A stretch of 34,973 nucleotides of DNA, taken from positions 1 through 34,973 of the forward strand of contig JACRAM010000079.1 of assembly GCA_016213405.1 (NCBI GenBank), in the 5' to 3' direction. Numbering within the stretch: position 1 is the stretch's first letter; each line of letters begins with the position of its first letter. The notes below the pieces were generated by a model, which saw only the letters and a program-made list of their open reading frames with translations, did no database searches and was not told the origin of the DNA. Positions 14,816 through 24,438 of the stretch are shown here, piece by piece. The stretch is from Bacteroidota bacterium. GTDB lineage: Bacteria; Bacteroidota; Bacteroidia; Palsa-948. The translations under genes and the position numbers were made by a program.

Positions 14816-16396
14816 TCACTTTTTGTATTTGGCGGCAACTTCTTTTGCCAGGGCTTCGAGTGTGTCGGTGATTTCGCCTGTGAGTTTGCCTGCGCGCAGA
14901 TCATCCAGCACGTTTTTGTGTTTGGCTTCTATCAGGGTGAGAAAATCTACTTCAAACTCTTTCACCTTGTTCAATGGCACATCGCGTAAGAGTCCTTTTG
15001 TTCCGCAGTAAATGATGGCGGTTTGTTTTTCCACCGACATGGGAGAATATTGCAGCTGTTTGAGAATTTCCACGTTACGCGCGCCTTTTTCCAAAATAGC
15101 TTTTGTGGAGGCATCGAGGTCGGAACCGAATTTGGAGAATGCTTCCAGTTCGCGGTATTGCGCCTGATCGAGTTTCAACGTTCCCGCCACTTTCTTCATG
15201 GATTTTATCTGCGCGTTTCCGCCAACACGCGATACGGAGATACCTACGTTGATGGCTGGGCGGATGCCTGCGTTGAAAAGATTGGCTTCGAGAAATATTT
15301 GTCCGTCAGTGATGGAGATCACGTTGGTGGGAATGTATGCCGATACGTCACCTGCCTGTGTTTCAATAATAGGAAGTGCCGTTAATGAACCGCCTCCTTT
15401 CACAATTGATTTCAATGAAGGAGGAAGGTCGTTCATGTTTTTTGCAATGTCATCTGAGTTGATGATTTTTGCAGCGCGTTCCAGTAAGCGTGAGTGGAGA
15501 TAAAACACATCGCCCGGATAGGCTTCGCGCCCGGGAGGTCTGCGGAGCAGAAGAGAAACTTCGCGGTACGCCACTGCCTGCTTTGACAAATCATCATAGA
15601 TAATCAGTGCCGGTCTTCCTGTATCGCGGAAATATTCTCCGATTGCCGCGCCCGCCATGGGAGCGAAGAACTGCATGGGTGCGGGGTCGGAAGCGGTGGC
15701 GACCACAATTACCGTATACGCCATGGCTCCGCTTTCTTCCAGCACGCGCTGTATGTTCGCCACGGTTGAACCTTTCTGGCTGATGGCAACATAAATGCAA
15801 AATACGGGCTGACCTTTATCGTAAAATTCTTTTTGGTTGATGATGGTGTCAATGGCAACGGCAGTTTTTCCTGTCTGACGGTCACCGATAATTAATTCAC
15901 GCTGTCCTCTGCCGATAGGAATCATTGAGTCAATCGGTTTGATGCCTGTCTGCAACGGTTCGTTCACAGGCTGGCGGAAAATTACGCCAGGCGCTTTGCG
16001 TTCAATGGGCATTTCGTAAAAGGGTCCTTCCAGTGGTCCTTTTCCGTCAACGGGATTTCCGAGCGCATCCACCACCCTGCCAAGCATTTTTTCTGTTACG
16101 TTGATGCTTGCAATCTTGCGTGTGCGTTTTACCACATCGCCTTCTTTAATATCGTGTGAAGAGCCGAGGAGCACTGCGCCCACATTGTCTTCTTCCAGAT
16201 TGAGCACGACTCCTTTGAGCCCGTTCTCAAATTCAATCAACTCGCCTGACTGAACTTTGGTGAGTCCGTAGATGCGCGCGATGCCATCGCCTACCTGCAA
16301 TACGGTTCCTACTTCTTCGAGTTCGTTTTCGGATTTGAATCCCGCTAACTGTTGTCTCAGGATGTTTGATACTTCTGCCGGTTTTACTTCTGCCAT
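14816..16396 (-). CDS. atpA: F1Fo ATP synthase subunit alpha
   Basis: A 526-residue F1 alpha subunit of normal length. It holds the Walker A motif [13 protein letters not shown], the adjacent IGRGQREL, the [11 protein letters not shown] segment, the catalytic-interface Arg in [14 protein letters not shown] and a helical C-terminal domain. It forms the non-catalytic nucleotide sites of the F1 head and contributes the arginine finger. Start ATG 16396 gives [17 protein letters not shown]. It follows atpH after 104 bases. atpG, expected next in most Bacteroidota clusters, is not present downstream. Confidence 0.98.
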   Translation of the reverse strand: MAEVKPAEVSNILRQQLAGFKSENELEEVGTVLQVGDGIARIYGLTKVQSGELIEFENGLKGVVLNLEEDNVGAVLLGSSHDIKEGDVVKRTRKIASINVTEKMLGRVVDALGNPVDGKGPLEGPFYEMPIERKAPGVIFRQPVNEPLQTGIKPIDSMIPIGRGQRELIIGDRQTGKTAVAIDTIINQKEFYDKGQPVFCIYVAISQKGSTVANIQRVLEESGAMAYTVIVVATASDPAPMQFFAPMAGAAIGEYFRDTGRPALIIYDDLSKQAVAYREVSLLLRRPPGREAYPGDVFYLHSRLLERAAKIINSDDIAKNMNDLPPSLKSIVKGGGSLTALPIIETQAGDVSAYIPTNVISITDGQIFLEANLFNAGIRPAINVGISVSRVGGNAQIKSMKKVAGTLKLDQAQYRELEAFSKFGSDLDASTKAILEKGARNVEILKQLQYSPMSVEKQTAIIYCGTKGLLRDVPLNKVKEFEVDFLTLIEAKHKNVLDDLRAGKLTGEITDTLEALAKEVAAKYKK

Positions 16397-16500
16397 ATTA
16401 TCTACTAAATTACCAATCAGTACTAATGTACTAATCAGGGTTTGTTTTTGTTGTTGCTTTTACTTTTCGTATTTTTCGTACAGTTTCGTTTTTCGATGAT

Positions 16501-17058
16501 TTAATATTCTTTTATATACGGATTCTCACTGAACTCTATAGAAAGTTTTCTTATTTGTTTCGCGATGCTTGCATCCACTCTTTTATCACCTACCTGCAAC
16601 GTGAAACCGCCAATGAGTTTGTCGTTTGTTTTTTCTATGAGTTCCACTTCTGATTGTCCGCCATCTTTAATTACATCGAGCACTTTTTTTCTTAAATCCT
16701 CATCAAGACCAAAAGCGGTGGTGACCACAGCGGAAAGAATCTTTTTATGTTCCTTGTATTGTTTTAAAAATTCCTCAGCAATGGCATCCAGAAACGATTC
16801 TCTTTTTTTTGTAGCAAGCAGTTGAACAAACAATTCCGATAGCTTGGAAATTTTTCCTTTAAACACTTCTCTCAGTATGGATTGTTTTTTGTCGGTTTTA
16901 ATTATCGGGCTTTTCAACAGGACAGCAAACTCGTGATTGCTTGCGCATACCGTGTGAATTAATTTCATGTCGTCACACACTTTTTCCAAAACGCCTTGTT
17001 CAAGCGCCAGTTCTTTGAGTGCTTTTGCGAAACGTACTGCTGAGCGTGTGCTTTTCAT
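16501..17058 (-). CDS. atpH: F1Fo ATP synthase subunit delta
   Basis: A 185-residue F1 delta (OSCP) subunit linking F1 to the peripheral stalk. It begins with the helical RSAVRFAKALKELALEQG and ends with the conserved C-terminal hairpin DDKLIGGFTLQVGDKRVDASIA (shortened here: NDKLIGGFTLQ then VDASIAKQIRKLS). Length and position, directly after atpF with one base between stop and start, are typical. Confidence 0.96.
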   Translation of the reverse strand: MKSTRSAVRFAKALKELALEQGVLEKVCDDMKLIHTVCASNHEFAVLLKSPIIKTDKKQSILREVFKGKISKLSELFVQLLATKKRESFLDAIAEEFLKQYKEHKKILSAVVTTAFGLDEDLRKKVLDVIKDGGQSEVELIEKTNDKLIGGFTLQVGDKRVDASIAKQIRKLSIEFSENPYIKEY

Positions 17059-17059
17059 A

Positions 17060-17575
17060 TCAATTCATCTTCACTTCTTCGAGCAGATTCTTAATAATTG
17101 TTTTCTGCTTGTCTTTTTCAGAAAGTTCCTGCTTCAGAATTTTTTCAGCAATTTCAATCGAGAGATGCGCCACCTGGTTTTTCAGTTCTGTTATCGCTGC
17201 CATTTTTTCGTTATTGATATTTTCGCGGGCAATGGCGACTATTTTTTCTGCTTCCTTGCTGGCTTGGCTTTTTGCTTCATGAATCATATTTTCTTTTATC
17301 TCTCTGGCTTCTTTCAGAATAACATCACGGTCATTTCTGGCTTTTATGATAATTTTTTCGTGGTCTGATTTCAGCGAAGCCATTTCTTCGCGCGCTTTTC
17401 TGGCGGCATCCAGCGCACTCTGAATGGATTCTTCTCTTTCCTGAAGTGATTTCAGGATGGGCTTCCATGCTAACTTCTTGAGAATATATAGCACGATGAG
17501 AAACGCAAGCAATGTCCAGATGATCAATCCGTAAGAAGGACTGAGGAGTGGATTTAATAATAGTATTCCTAACAT
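17060..17575 (-). CDS. atpF: F1Fo ATP synthase subunit b
   Basis: A 171-residue b subunit of the peripheral stalk. One transmembrane helix near the N-terminus (LIIWTLLAFLIVLYILKKL, about residues 17-36) is followed by a long charged helix (EREESIQSALDAARKAREEM onward) that dimerises. It lies between atpE and atpH; the gap to atpE is filled with a 7-bp repeat element. Confidence 0.96.
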   Translation of the reverse strand: MLGILLLNPLLSPSYGLIIWTLLAFLIVLYILKKLAWKPILKSLQEREESIQSALDAARKAREEMASLKSDHEKIIIKARNDRDVILKEAREIKENMIHEAKSQASKEAEKIVAIARENINNEKMAAITELKNQVAHLSIEIAEKILKQELSEKDKQKTIIKNLLEEVKMN

Positions 17576-17584
17576 ATTATTTAT

Positions 17585-17661
17585 GATTAGGTAATCGGTA
17601 TTCGGTGAATGGTAATCGGTGAACAGCCACCGATTACTGATTACAGATAGCCGATTACGGC
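17585..17661. repeat. Heptamer inverted-array element between atpE and atpF
   Basis: Eleven consecutive heptamers. The first five centre on TAATCGG (17592, 17613), the last ones on its complement (CCACCGA TTACTGA ... TAGCCGA TTACGGC). TAATCGGTG pairs with CACCGATTA around five bases. The element occupies nearly the whole gap inside the operon and touches the last codons of atpE at 17665. Confidence 0.9.
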
Positions 17662-17664
17662 TGT

Positions 17665-17904
17665 TTATAATCCGATGAGCATACCGATAACAATTGCAAA
17701 CAGAGCCGGACCTTCAATGAAGGCAATGGCAAGAATCATGTTTGCGCGGATGTCTCCGAGTGATTCGGGCTGGCGTGCAATTGCACTAAGTGCACCGTTG
17801 CCGATTAAACCGATTCCGATTCCGGCTCCTGCCGCTGCTGCGCCTGAGCCGATTGCCGCAAGACCTTGTCCTGATGTGATTTCAAGTAATGTTGTGAGTA
17901 ACAT
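17665..17904 (-). CDS. atpE: F1Fo ATP synthase subunit c
   Basis: A 79-residue c subunit forming the rotor ring. Two transmembrane helices: a glycine-rich first helix (GSGAAAAGAGIGIGLIGNGA), a polar loop with ARQPE, and a second helix carrying the ion-binding glutamate in AIAFIEGPALFAIVIG. The E-G pair without the Gln/Ser set of sodium-binding rings suggests proton coupling, as an inference. Confidence 0.96.
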   Translation of the reverse strand: MLLTTLLEITSGQGLAAIGSGAAAAGAGIGIGLIGNGALSAIARQPESLGDIRANMILAIAFIEGPALFAIVIGMLIGL

Positions 17905-17914
17905 AATTGTATTT

Positions 17915-17949
17915 GAGTTTATGGTTTATAGTTTATTGTTCAAAGTTTT
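17915..17949. repeat. 7-bp tandem repeat (GGTTTAT type), 5 units
   Basis: In-phase heptamers GAGTTTA, TGGTTTA, TAGTTTA, TTGTTCA, AAGTTTT occupy the gap between atpB and atpE, ending just beyond the atpB stop codon at 17952. Confidence 0.75.
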
Positions 17950-17951
17950 TA

Positions 17952-19055
17952 TTAATGGTGTTCTTCTGCGTGATGGGGTTCTTCCAGACAAGAGCCGATA
18001 TACATCGCGGTCAGTAGCGTGAATACAAATGCCTGCAGGAATGCTACCAGCAATTCCATCGCATTCATGAAAAGCGCGAATGCCATTGACACAGGAGAAA
18101 ATCCCCAGCCGCCTGCATCGCTTTTTGTACTGAAAACAAAAATCAAACAGATGAAAGATAAAATCACAATGTGTCCTGCTGCAATGTTTGCAAAAATTCG
18201 AATCATTAAAACGAACGGGCGCTGAAACACGCCAATGATTTCAATCGGTGTGAGCAAAAATATTTTCACCCATGCCGGAACTCCGGGCATCCACAAGATG
18301 TGCTGCCAGTAATGTTTGTTGCCGATGAATAAAGTGATGATGAGAACGATTGCCGCGAGCGTGAATGTAACAGAAATATTCCCCATGATTCCGGGAAAAC
18401 TTGGAATCAGCCCGATGAAATTACTTATCCAGATAAAAAAGAAAAACGTGAGCAGGAGCGGAAGGAATTTTCTGTAATGTTTTTCTCCTATGGATTGTTT
18501 AGCAATGTCGTCACGCACGAAAATAATCAGCGGTTCGATGAGTGATTGGAATCCTTTTGGCGCTTGCCCTTCTCTGCGTGAATATGATTTTGCAACAAAA
18601 ATAAAAATCAGCAGTGTAAGAAAAGAAGCGATCAAAACTCCCATCACCGCTTTTGTAATGGAAAAATCATAGGGTAAAGGACTATCATCCGTTGTTTCAA
18701 TGTGTCCTTCGTGATTGAGTGTGTAGCCGTGATAAGATTCACCGCCTTCAAACTTGCTGGAAAGAAAAATATCCAGACCTTTTTCTTTTGAATAAAGAAT
18801 AACAGGAAGCGGAATGGAAATTCCGCCTTCATGCGGACCCGCAATGTGCCACTCATACTTATCCGTAACGTGATCAATGATAAACTTACCAGGGTTGAAA
18901 TCTTCTTGTTTCTCTGTAAACTGCTCAAACTCCTGCGCTTCGGTATCTTTCTCTTTTACGAATAAATAATCTGTAAAAAATGTGATGTAAGCAAGGAAGC
19001 CACCCCCAACGATAATCAAAATAATCAGAAATGTTTTATTGATTTTTCTTGGCAT
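17952..19055 (-). CDS. atpB: F1Fo ATP synthase subunit a
   Basis: A 367-residue a subunit, longer than the roughly 270-residue enterobacterial form because of an N-terminal extension. TM1 lies near residues 8-28, followed by a hydrophilic region of about 100 residues (usual in Bacteroidota), then five more helices. The essential arginine is in VLMIRIFANIAAGHIVILS. It forms the proton half-channels facing the c ring. The C-terminus is histidine-rich (PHHAEEHH). It lies 47 bases upstream of atpE. Confidence 0.96.
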   Translation of the reverse strand: MPRKINKTFLIILIIVGGGFLAYITFFTDYLFVKEKDTEAQEFEQFTEKQEDFNPGKFIIDHVTDKYEWHIAGPHEGGISIPLPVILYSKEKGLDIFLSSKFEGGESYHGYTLNHEGHIETTDDSPLPYDFSITKAVMGVLIASFLTLLIFIFVAKSYSRREGQAPKGFQSLIEPLIIFVRDDIAKQSIGEKHYRKFLPLLLTFFFFIWISNFIGLIPSFPGIMGNISVTFTLAAIVLIITLFIGNKHYWQHILWMPGVPAWVKIFLLTPIEIIGVFQRPFVLMIRIFANIAAGHIVILSFICLIFVFSTKSDAGGWGFSPVSMAFALFMNAMELLVAFLQAFVFTLLTAMYIGSCLEEPHHAEEHH

Positions 19056-19199
19056 TTTTTTCTCTATATAGAATTCAATTTTTCTTTTTAAAGCGGTGCA
19101 AAACTATACATTTCATCTAATTAGCAAAATGATTTTTCTCAGACAATTAACAACACGAATCATACGGATAAAACAGGAAGAGGCGGAAGAAATTCTTCA

Positions 19200-19568
19200 T
19201 TACTTTTTCAGTTCTTTCAGAAGGACGGGCACTTCAAACACGGTGAAGAAAAAATAATGCGCCATAAACCCTATGGCGAAAGGAATCAGCGTGGGTTTGT
19301 CATAAAATCTGTACGCCAGAATTACCATTATATATAGAAAGAAGCGAAGTGCAGTTGAGCCCATATAGAAACGGATGAAACCCTGCGGCTTGCCTTTTGA
19401 GGCGTTGAGTGAAAGAAAATGGAAGGCGATAGTCACTGCAATAAAAAATGCGAACATCATCCACACGTGAGGAATATGTTTTTCAATCGGCATGAAACGA
19501 ATCCAGCAGAAATCAATGATGGCAATGGTAATAGAGAAAACAAGAAGTTTGGCGAGAAAGTTTTTCAT
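19200..19568 (-). CDS. Four-helix membrane protein in atpI position
   Basis: A 122-residue protein with four predicted membrane helices (about 7-24, 35-53, 68-88, 93-113). The sequence GKPQGFIRFYMGSTALRFFLY between helices 2 and 3 resembles AtpI-type ATP synthase assembly proteins. It is encoded 144 bases upstream of atpB in the same direction, where atpI normally lies. Identification rests mainly on position and topology, so no symbol is given. The gap 19056-19199 holds nothing recognisable. Confidence 0.65.
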   Translation of the reverse strand: MKNFLAKLLVFSITIAIIDFCWIRFMPIEKHIPHVWMMFAFFIAVTIAFHFLSLNASKGKPQGFIRFYMGSTALRFFLYIMVILAYRFYDKPTLIPFAIGFMAHYFFFTVFEVPVLLKELKK

Positions 19569-19605
19569 AAACAGTTTGCTAAAATAGACATTCTTGCTTT
19601 ATTCC

Positions 19606-19613
19606 TACTTTTG
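19606..19613 (+). promoter_or_regulatory. -7 promoter element of the large sensor kinase
   Basis: TACTTTTG matches TAnnTTTG exactly and ends only four bases before ATG 19618. If used, the transcript would start at or very near the start codon. No clear -33 element. Confidence 0.45.
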
Positions 19614-19617
19614 CTCA

Positions 19618-22600
19618 ATGCGGAAATCCTCCCAGATAAATAATTTTCTCCGAAGCCGTTTTGTTTTGCTTTTGTCCGCAGTGGTTTGTTTTTCCATTTC
19701 TTTTTTTATCCGTCAGCTGTCGGAAGGGAATTCAGATTTCAGTTCAACGGCAATACAGTTTGAAAATGTTCTGGATAAAAAAGAAGAGCATGCAAAAAAG
19801 GAGCTTGCAGAACTTGCCGAGAAAACAAAAAAGTGGACTTATAAAGAACTCATCAGCGAAAAACCCGGTTATTACGAAAGTTTATTTGAGCGCGAAGGAC
19901 TTGTGTTTCTGATTTTTGAAAATGATTCGCTCCGATTCTGGACGGACAATACGGTGGCGGTAAGCAATTATCTTTCACAAAATTATTTCAACGACAAAAT
20001 AGTGAAACTCCCGAACGGGTGGTTTGGTATCGAAAAACTTTCAAAAGGGGAAAAACAAATTTTAGCACTCATCCTGCTTAAGCGCGAATATCCTTATCAG
20101 AATAAATATCTGACGAATGAATTTCAAAGTGACTTCGGCATAAATGCAGATGTAGAATTAAGAGTTGATGCAGATAAGACCGGACAAAAGAACAGCGTAG
20201 AAAAATCTTCAGGCGGAGATGTATATGAAAAGGAAGGCGAGTATTTATGCACGCTTGTTTTTCCTTCATCGAGTACAGGAAGTTCTTTTAATTTTTTTCT
20301 CGCGGTTCTTCTTAACCTGTTGGGATTTATTTTTTCTGTTTGGTTTCTGCAATCAGAAGTTGATTCGCTGAAGGACAAAATCGGCAGAGGATGGTCTGCA
20401 TTACTACTCGCAGTTACGATTATCATTCTCCGCTACCTCACCATTGAAATTGATTTCCCTAAAATCTTTTATGAAATAAAACTTTTCAACCCTGAGTTAT
20501 ATGGCGATGCCTCTTATTCATGGCTCGGTTCGCTGGGCGATTTGATGATCAATGCTGTTCTGTTTTTCTATCTCGCGTTCTATGCTTTCAGAAATATACC
20601 TGTGGAAGAAACTAAAAAAGATTTTTTTGAGCACGAGAGAAGTGCGATTTATAAATGGATTTTTCCTTTCCTGATACTTACTCTATTATTTCTTTTTTCA
20701 GGAATCATCAATTATGTTTTTTCCGGAATCATCAGCAACTCAAATATTCCGTTCACGCTCAATGATATTTTCAGCCAGAATTTTTTCACTTACATGGCTC
20801 TTTCCGTCATCGGTTTGTTTTTCATTTCTTATTTCCTGTTACTGGATAAAATAATTGATATCATCCGCATGATGAAGTTGAAAAGAAAAGAAATCGTAAC
20901 CGTTACGATTTCATCCACAGTTGTTTTTACTGTCATTTCCCATCTGCTCGGAACCGTTGACCTCATTCTTGTTTTCTGGCCTGTATTTCTTTTTTCTTTT
21001 GTAGTGTGGGCAAAGGAAAAACAATTCCGTTATTCTTTTTCGGTGATTGTAATTTTGCTTTTCATCATTTCATTTTTCTCCGCGCATGTGGTATTGAAAT
21101 TTTCTGATAGGAAAGAGCAAGAGAGCAGAAAAATCTTTGCGCAGAAACTTTCTGCCGAACAGGACCCGCTTGCTGAGCATCTTTTCACAGAAGTGGAAAT
21201 TCCTATCAGCACGGATACTGCGCTCATCAATCTTCTCGCACATCCGTATCATAAGGATAAATCACCCATCAATCTTCCTTCCGACAAAAAAGAAAATTTC
21301 ACACGCCAGCTCATTGCAAAATATTTCAGCGGTTACTGGGAAAAATATGAAATTAAAGTTTCGGTATTTGATACGACTTGTCTCCCCATCGTGCAGGGCT
21401 CATCACCTGACCGCGATAACCTTAATTATTTTGAAGAAACAATTTCTTCCGAAGGAATTCCAACCGAGAGCAACAGTTTTTATTATCTCACAAATTCCGA
21501 AGGGAGAATTTCTTACCTCGCTCGCATTCCTTTGATTCAGACAAATATTTTTTCTTATCGCATAGGCGACCTCTTCATCGAGTTTGATTCAAGAATTGTT
21601 TCGGAGGAAATGGGATTTCCGGAACTCATGCTTGACAGAAAATTTGGAATCACTCCTGATTTACTGGATTATTCCTATGCAAAATACAAAGATGGAAAAC
21701 TGATTACTTATCACGGGAAATTTCCTTACAGCTTGTCGGCAGAAAGTTTTTTACCTGATAGTTCTTCCGGAAAAGATTTTCCAAGAAGTTCTTTTTCTGA
21801 AATAGATAATTACAGCCATCTCTCATTCATGACGGATGATAATTCATTGGTGGTCATCAGCAAGAAGGAAGATGGGAGAATCGCAATGGTCACCACCTTT
21901 TCTTTTCTGTTTGCGTTTTTCAGTTTGATGCTTTTGATTCTTCTTTTTCTTCGTTTCATCATTTTTGAGAGAACCATCCGCGTTGATTCGTTCCGAAGCA
22001 GAATTCAGTATGTGCTGGTTTCAATGGTTTTGTTCTCGCTTTTATTTTTTGGTGCGGGAACGGTTTACTACATTAAACAGCAATACGAACGGCAGACACA
22101 GCAAAGGGTGCGCGATAAAATGCTTTCATCACTTGTGGAAGGAATGCAGGAACTTGGCGGTGAAACAGAATTAAAGCAAACCAAATCGGATTATTTTTCC
22201 TATGTGCTGAAACGAATGTCAAATATTTTTCTCACCGACATAAGTTTGTATGACAAGGAAGGCAACCTTGCCGGTTCATCGCAGATGAAACTATTTGACG
22301 AAGGATTGCTCTCGAGAAAGATGTGCCCGGAATCCTATTTTCGTTTAGCATTGAAACAAAATATAGAATTCATCCACGATGAAAAAATAGGGAACCTGGA
22401 ATATCTTTCTGCGTACTGTTCGTTCAGAAACAATGAAGGTAATTTGCTCGGTTATCTGAACATTCCGTATTTCGCACGGCAGAGCGAACTGGAAAAAGAA
22501 ATTTCTGCCATACTTTCTGCTATCATTAATATATATGTATTGTTGTTTGTGATATCGGTGATTCTCGCGCTCGCCATCTCGGAATATTTTACAAAGCCAC

Positions 22601-23436
22601 TCAAACTGATTCAAGGGAAACTCAGTAAGATAAAACTCGGCATGGCGAACGAGCCCATTGAATGGAAATCGCAGGATGAAATCGGAAGTTTGGTGAACGA
22701 ATACAACCGAATGATTGACCAGCTTCAGAAGAGTGCAGAACTCCTTGCTAAATCAGAAAGAGAAACAGCGTGGAGAGAAATGGCAAAGCAAGTGGCACAT
22801 GAAATAAAAAATCCGCTTACACCGATGAAACTCAGCATCCAGCATCTTCAGCGCACATGGAAGAATAAGGAGGATGATATGGATAAAAAAATTGAACGCA
22901 TCACCGCCACGATGATTGAACAGATTGAAACACTTTCAACTATCGCCAGCGAATTTTCAAGTTTCGCTAAAATGCCGACTACCGTAAGTGAAAAAGTGGA
23001 TGTAAAGAACGCGCTTGAGAACTGCATTTCTCTTTTCAAAGATTCCACCGACACGGAATTTACTTTTGATTCTTCGCTCGATGAAGCATTTGTTTACGCA
23101 GACAAAGAACAAATGCTCCGCGTGTGTAACAATCTTCTGAAGAACGCACTGCAGGCAATTCCTGAAAACATGCAGGGAAAAATTGATGTATCTCTCTTGC
23201 GAAAAGATAATTCGCTCATCATCAAAATAAAAGATAACGGAACAGGAATCGCAGAAGACAGAATGAATAAAATTTTCCTGCCGAACTTCACTACTAAGAC
23301 AGGTGGAATGGGTCTTGGTCTTGCTATGGTGAAAAGTATTGTTGAAACTTTCAATGGAAAAATCTGGTTTGAAACTTCGCGTGGTTCAGGAAGTACTTTT
23401 TTTGTTTCGCTTCCTGAGTACGCCATCAGCGAATAA
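19618..23436 (+). CDS. Very large NtrY-like membrane sensor histidine kinase
   Basis: A 1272-residue protein, nearly twice the usual NtrY length. Order: TM1 (15-33); first external region (34-220); about seven membrane helices (220-500); second external region (500-755); two helices (about 758-780 and 800-825); third external region (825-960); a helix (962-985); HAMP (985-1035); HisKA with AKQVAHEIKNPLTPMKLSIQ (His about 1061); HATPase_c with DNGTGIAEDR, NFTTKTGGMGLGLAMVK. The HisKA sequence is typical of NtrY/AtoS-type kinases that act with sigma54 activators, but no response regulator is adjacent. ATG 19618 is chosen over an upstream TTG because of the hydrophobic N-terminus and the promoter. 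Divergent from the atp genes. Confidence 0.9.
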   Translation: MRKSSQINNFLRSRFVLLLSAVVCFSISFFIRQLSEGNSDFSSTAIQFENVLDKKEEHAKKELAELAEKTKKWTYKELISEKPGYYESLFEREGLVFLIFENDSLRFWTDNTVAVSNYLSQNYFNDKIVKLPNGWFGIEKLSKGEKQILALILLKREYPYQNKYLTNEFQSDFGINADVELRVDADKTGQKNSVEKSSGGDVYEKEGEYLCTLVFPSSSTGSSFNFFLAVLLNLLGFIFSVWFLQSEVDSLKDKIGRGWSALLLAVTIIILRYLTIEIDFPKIFYEIKLFNPELYGDASYSWLGSLGDLMINAVLFFYLAFYAFRNIPVEETKKDFFEHERSAIYKWIFPFLILTLLFLFSGIINYVFSGIISNSNIPFTLNDIFSQNFFTYMALSVIGLFFISYFLLLDKIIDIIRMMKLKRKEIVTVTISSTVVFTVISHLLGTVDLILVFWPVFLFSFVVWAKEKQFRYSFSVIVILLFIISFFSAHVVLKFSDRKEQESRKIFAQKLSAEQDPLAEHLFTEVEIPISTDTALINLLAHPYHKDKSPINLPSDKKENFTRQLIAKYFSGYWEKYEIKVSVFDTTCLPIVQGSSPDRDNLNYFEETISSEGIPTESNSFYYLTNSEGRISYLARIPLIQTNIFSYRIGDLFIEFDSRIVSEEMGFPELMLDRKFGITPDLLDYSYAKYKDGKLITYHGKFPYSLSAESFLPDSSSGKDFPRSSFSEIDNYSHLSFMTDDNSLVVISKKEDGRIAMVTTFSFLFAFFSLMLLILLFLRFIIFERTIRVDSFRSRIQYVLVSMVLFSLLFFGAGTVYYIKQQYERQTQQRVRDKMLSSLVEGMQELGGETELKQTKSDYFSYVLKRMSNIFLTDISLYDKEGNLAGSSQMKLFDEGLLSRKMCPESYFRLALKQNIEFIHDEKIGNLEYLSAYCSFRNNEGNLLGYLNIPYFARQSELEKEISAILSAIINIYVLLFVISVILALAISEYFTKPLKLIQGKLSKIKLGMANEPIEWKSQDEIGSLVNEYNRMIDQLQKSAELLAKSERETAWREMAKQVAHEIKNPLTPMKLSIQHLQRTWKNKEDDMDKKIERITATMIEQIETLSTIASEFSSFAKMPTTVSEKVDVKNALENCISLFKDSTDTEFTFDSSLDEAFVYADKEQMLRVCNNLLKNALQAIPENMQGKIDVSLLRKDNSLIIKIKDNGTGIAEDRMNKIFLPNFTTKTGGMGLGLAMVKSIVETFNGKIWFETSRGSGSTFFVSLPEYAISE

Positions 23437-23445
23437 CGAATCTCT

Positions 23446-23501
23446 ACGAATATACGAATCAATTTTTCGCAATGTGAATTACGTTCCATTCGTATATTCG
23501 T
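23446..23501. repeat. Perfect 14-bp inverted repeat
   Basis: ACGAATATACGAAT (23446-23459) and ATTCGTATATTCGT (23488-23501) are exact complements. Outer, less perfect copies of the ACGAAT word (23435-23441) and of ATTCGT (23508-23520) extend the pairing. It fills the gap before the next gene and could act as a transcription barrier, but there is no T-run. Confidence 0.8.
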
Positions 23502-23522
23502 ATCTCAATTCGTAATTCGTTA

Positions 23523-23927
23523 ATGAGACCAATCAGAGTTTTAGTTGCAAAAGTCGGACTTGACGGCCACGACCGCGGTGCGAAAGTGATTGCTTCGTTT
23601 CTGCGCGATGCGGGAATGGAAGTAATTTACACAGGTCTTCGCCAAACTCCCGATATGGTGGTGAACTCCGCGTTGCAGGAAGATGTGGATGTGATCGGAA
23701 TAAGCATTCTTTCCGGTGCGCACAATACCGTTTTTCCGAAAGTGATGAACCTTATGAAAGAAAGAGGGTTGAACGATGTTTTACTCACAGGCGGAGGAAT
23801 CATTCCTGACAAGGACATGAAAAAATTAAATGAACTTGGCGTAGGAAAACTTTTTCCTCCAGGAACGGATACAAAAGAGATTGTGGAGTATATAACGGAG
23901 TGGGTGAAATCAAATAGAAAATTCTAA
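23523..23927 (+). CDS. Stand-alone cobalamin-binding domain (methylmalonyl-CoA mutase C-terminal type)
   Basis: A 134-residue single-domain protein. It carries the B12-binding signature: DGHDRGAK (the D-x-H-x-x-G motif whose His ligates cobalt), then SILSG and the GGG loop LTGGGIIP. In methylmalonyl-CoA mutase this domain is fused to the catalytic subunit; stand-alone versions pair with a separate large subunit (as in mutases with split subunits). No large subunit lies in the window. Its neighbours (an MCE lipoprotein and, further on, crotonases) fit acyl-CoA metabolism loosely. The ATG at 23523 directly follows TTA of the inverted-repeat region. Confidence 0.9.
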   Translation: MRPIRVLVAKVGLDGHDRGAKVIASFLRDAGMEVIYTGLRQTPDMVVNSALQEDVDVIGISILSGAHNTVFPKVMNLMKERGLNDVLLTGGGIIPDKDMKKLNELGVGKLFPPGTDTKEIVEYITEWVKSNRKF

Positions 23928-23940
23928 AAACAAAACAACA

Positions 23941-24432
23941 ATGAAAAACATCATCAATAAATTTACTGTGATTAGCAGCATTTTACTTTTTACAATTGCT
24001 TTTCAGTTTTTTTCCTGCAAAAAACCTTGTGAGAACAAAATCATTGCCGTATTTGAAAGTGCGGGAAGATTGGAAGAAGGGAATAAAGTTCAGTCAAAAG
24101 GGATTGAGATAGGCGAAGTCACCCGCATTGACCTGAGCGGAAAAGGAAAAGTAATTGTGGAGTTGTGTATTAATCCTAAATATAAGATCCCCAAAAATTC
24201 TACATGCAGTGTTTCTATGGTTAGTTTATTCGGAGACAAAATAGTTGAAGTCATTTATTCAGAAGATCCGACATTTTGCGCTAACAACGATACCATTCAG
24301 GGAAGCAACCTGTCCACGCTCGGAAATGTATTCAAATCAATTATTGATGAAGTGAAAGATTCTTTAACATTCACTGATAGCTTGGGGAATAAAGTCAACA
24401 TAATAGATTCCATTCAAAAGAACGCGAAATAA
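23941..24432 (+). CDS. MCE/MlaD-domain lipoprotein
   Basis: A 163-residue protein with a lipoprotein signal (hydrophobic segment to FQFFSCKKP; lipidated Cys about 26). Residues about 36-115 form an MCE/MlaD domain: FESAGRLEEGNKVQSKGIEIGEVTRI is characteristic, followed by SVSMVSLFGDKIVEV. MCE proteins bind phospholipids and form hexameric rings or tubes in lipid transport between membranes. No permease or ATPase gene (mlaE, mlaF) is adjacent, so this is an orphan. It starts 13 bases after the B12-binding gene, probably cotranscribed. Confidence 0.85.
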   Translation: MKNIINKFTVISSILLFTIAFQFFSCKKPCENKIIAVFESAGRLEEGNKVQSKGIEIGEVTRIDLSGKGKVIVELCINPKYKIPKNSTCSVSMVSLFGDKIVEVIYSEDPTFCANNDTIQGSNLSTLGNVFKSIIDEVKDSLTFTDSLGNKVNIIDSIQKNAK

Positions 24433-24438
24433 TTCCTC

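Noticed and set aside
19056-19199. Small gene between atpB and the atpI-like gene
   Set aside because: No start codon with a convincing frame and no membrane-like pattern; nothing recognised.
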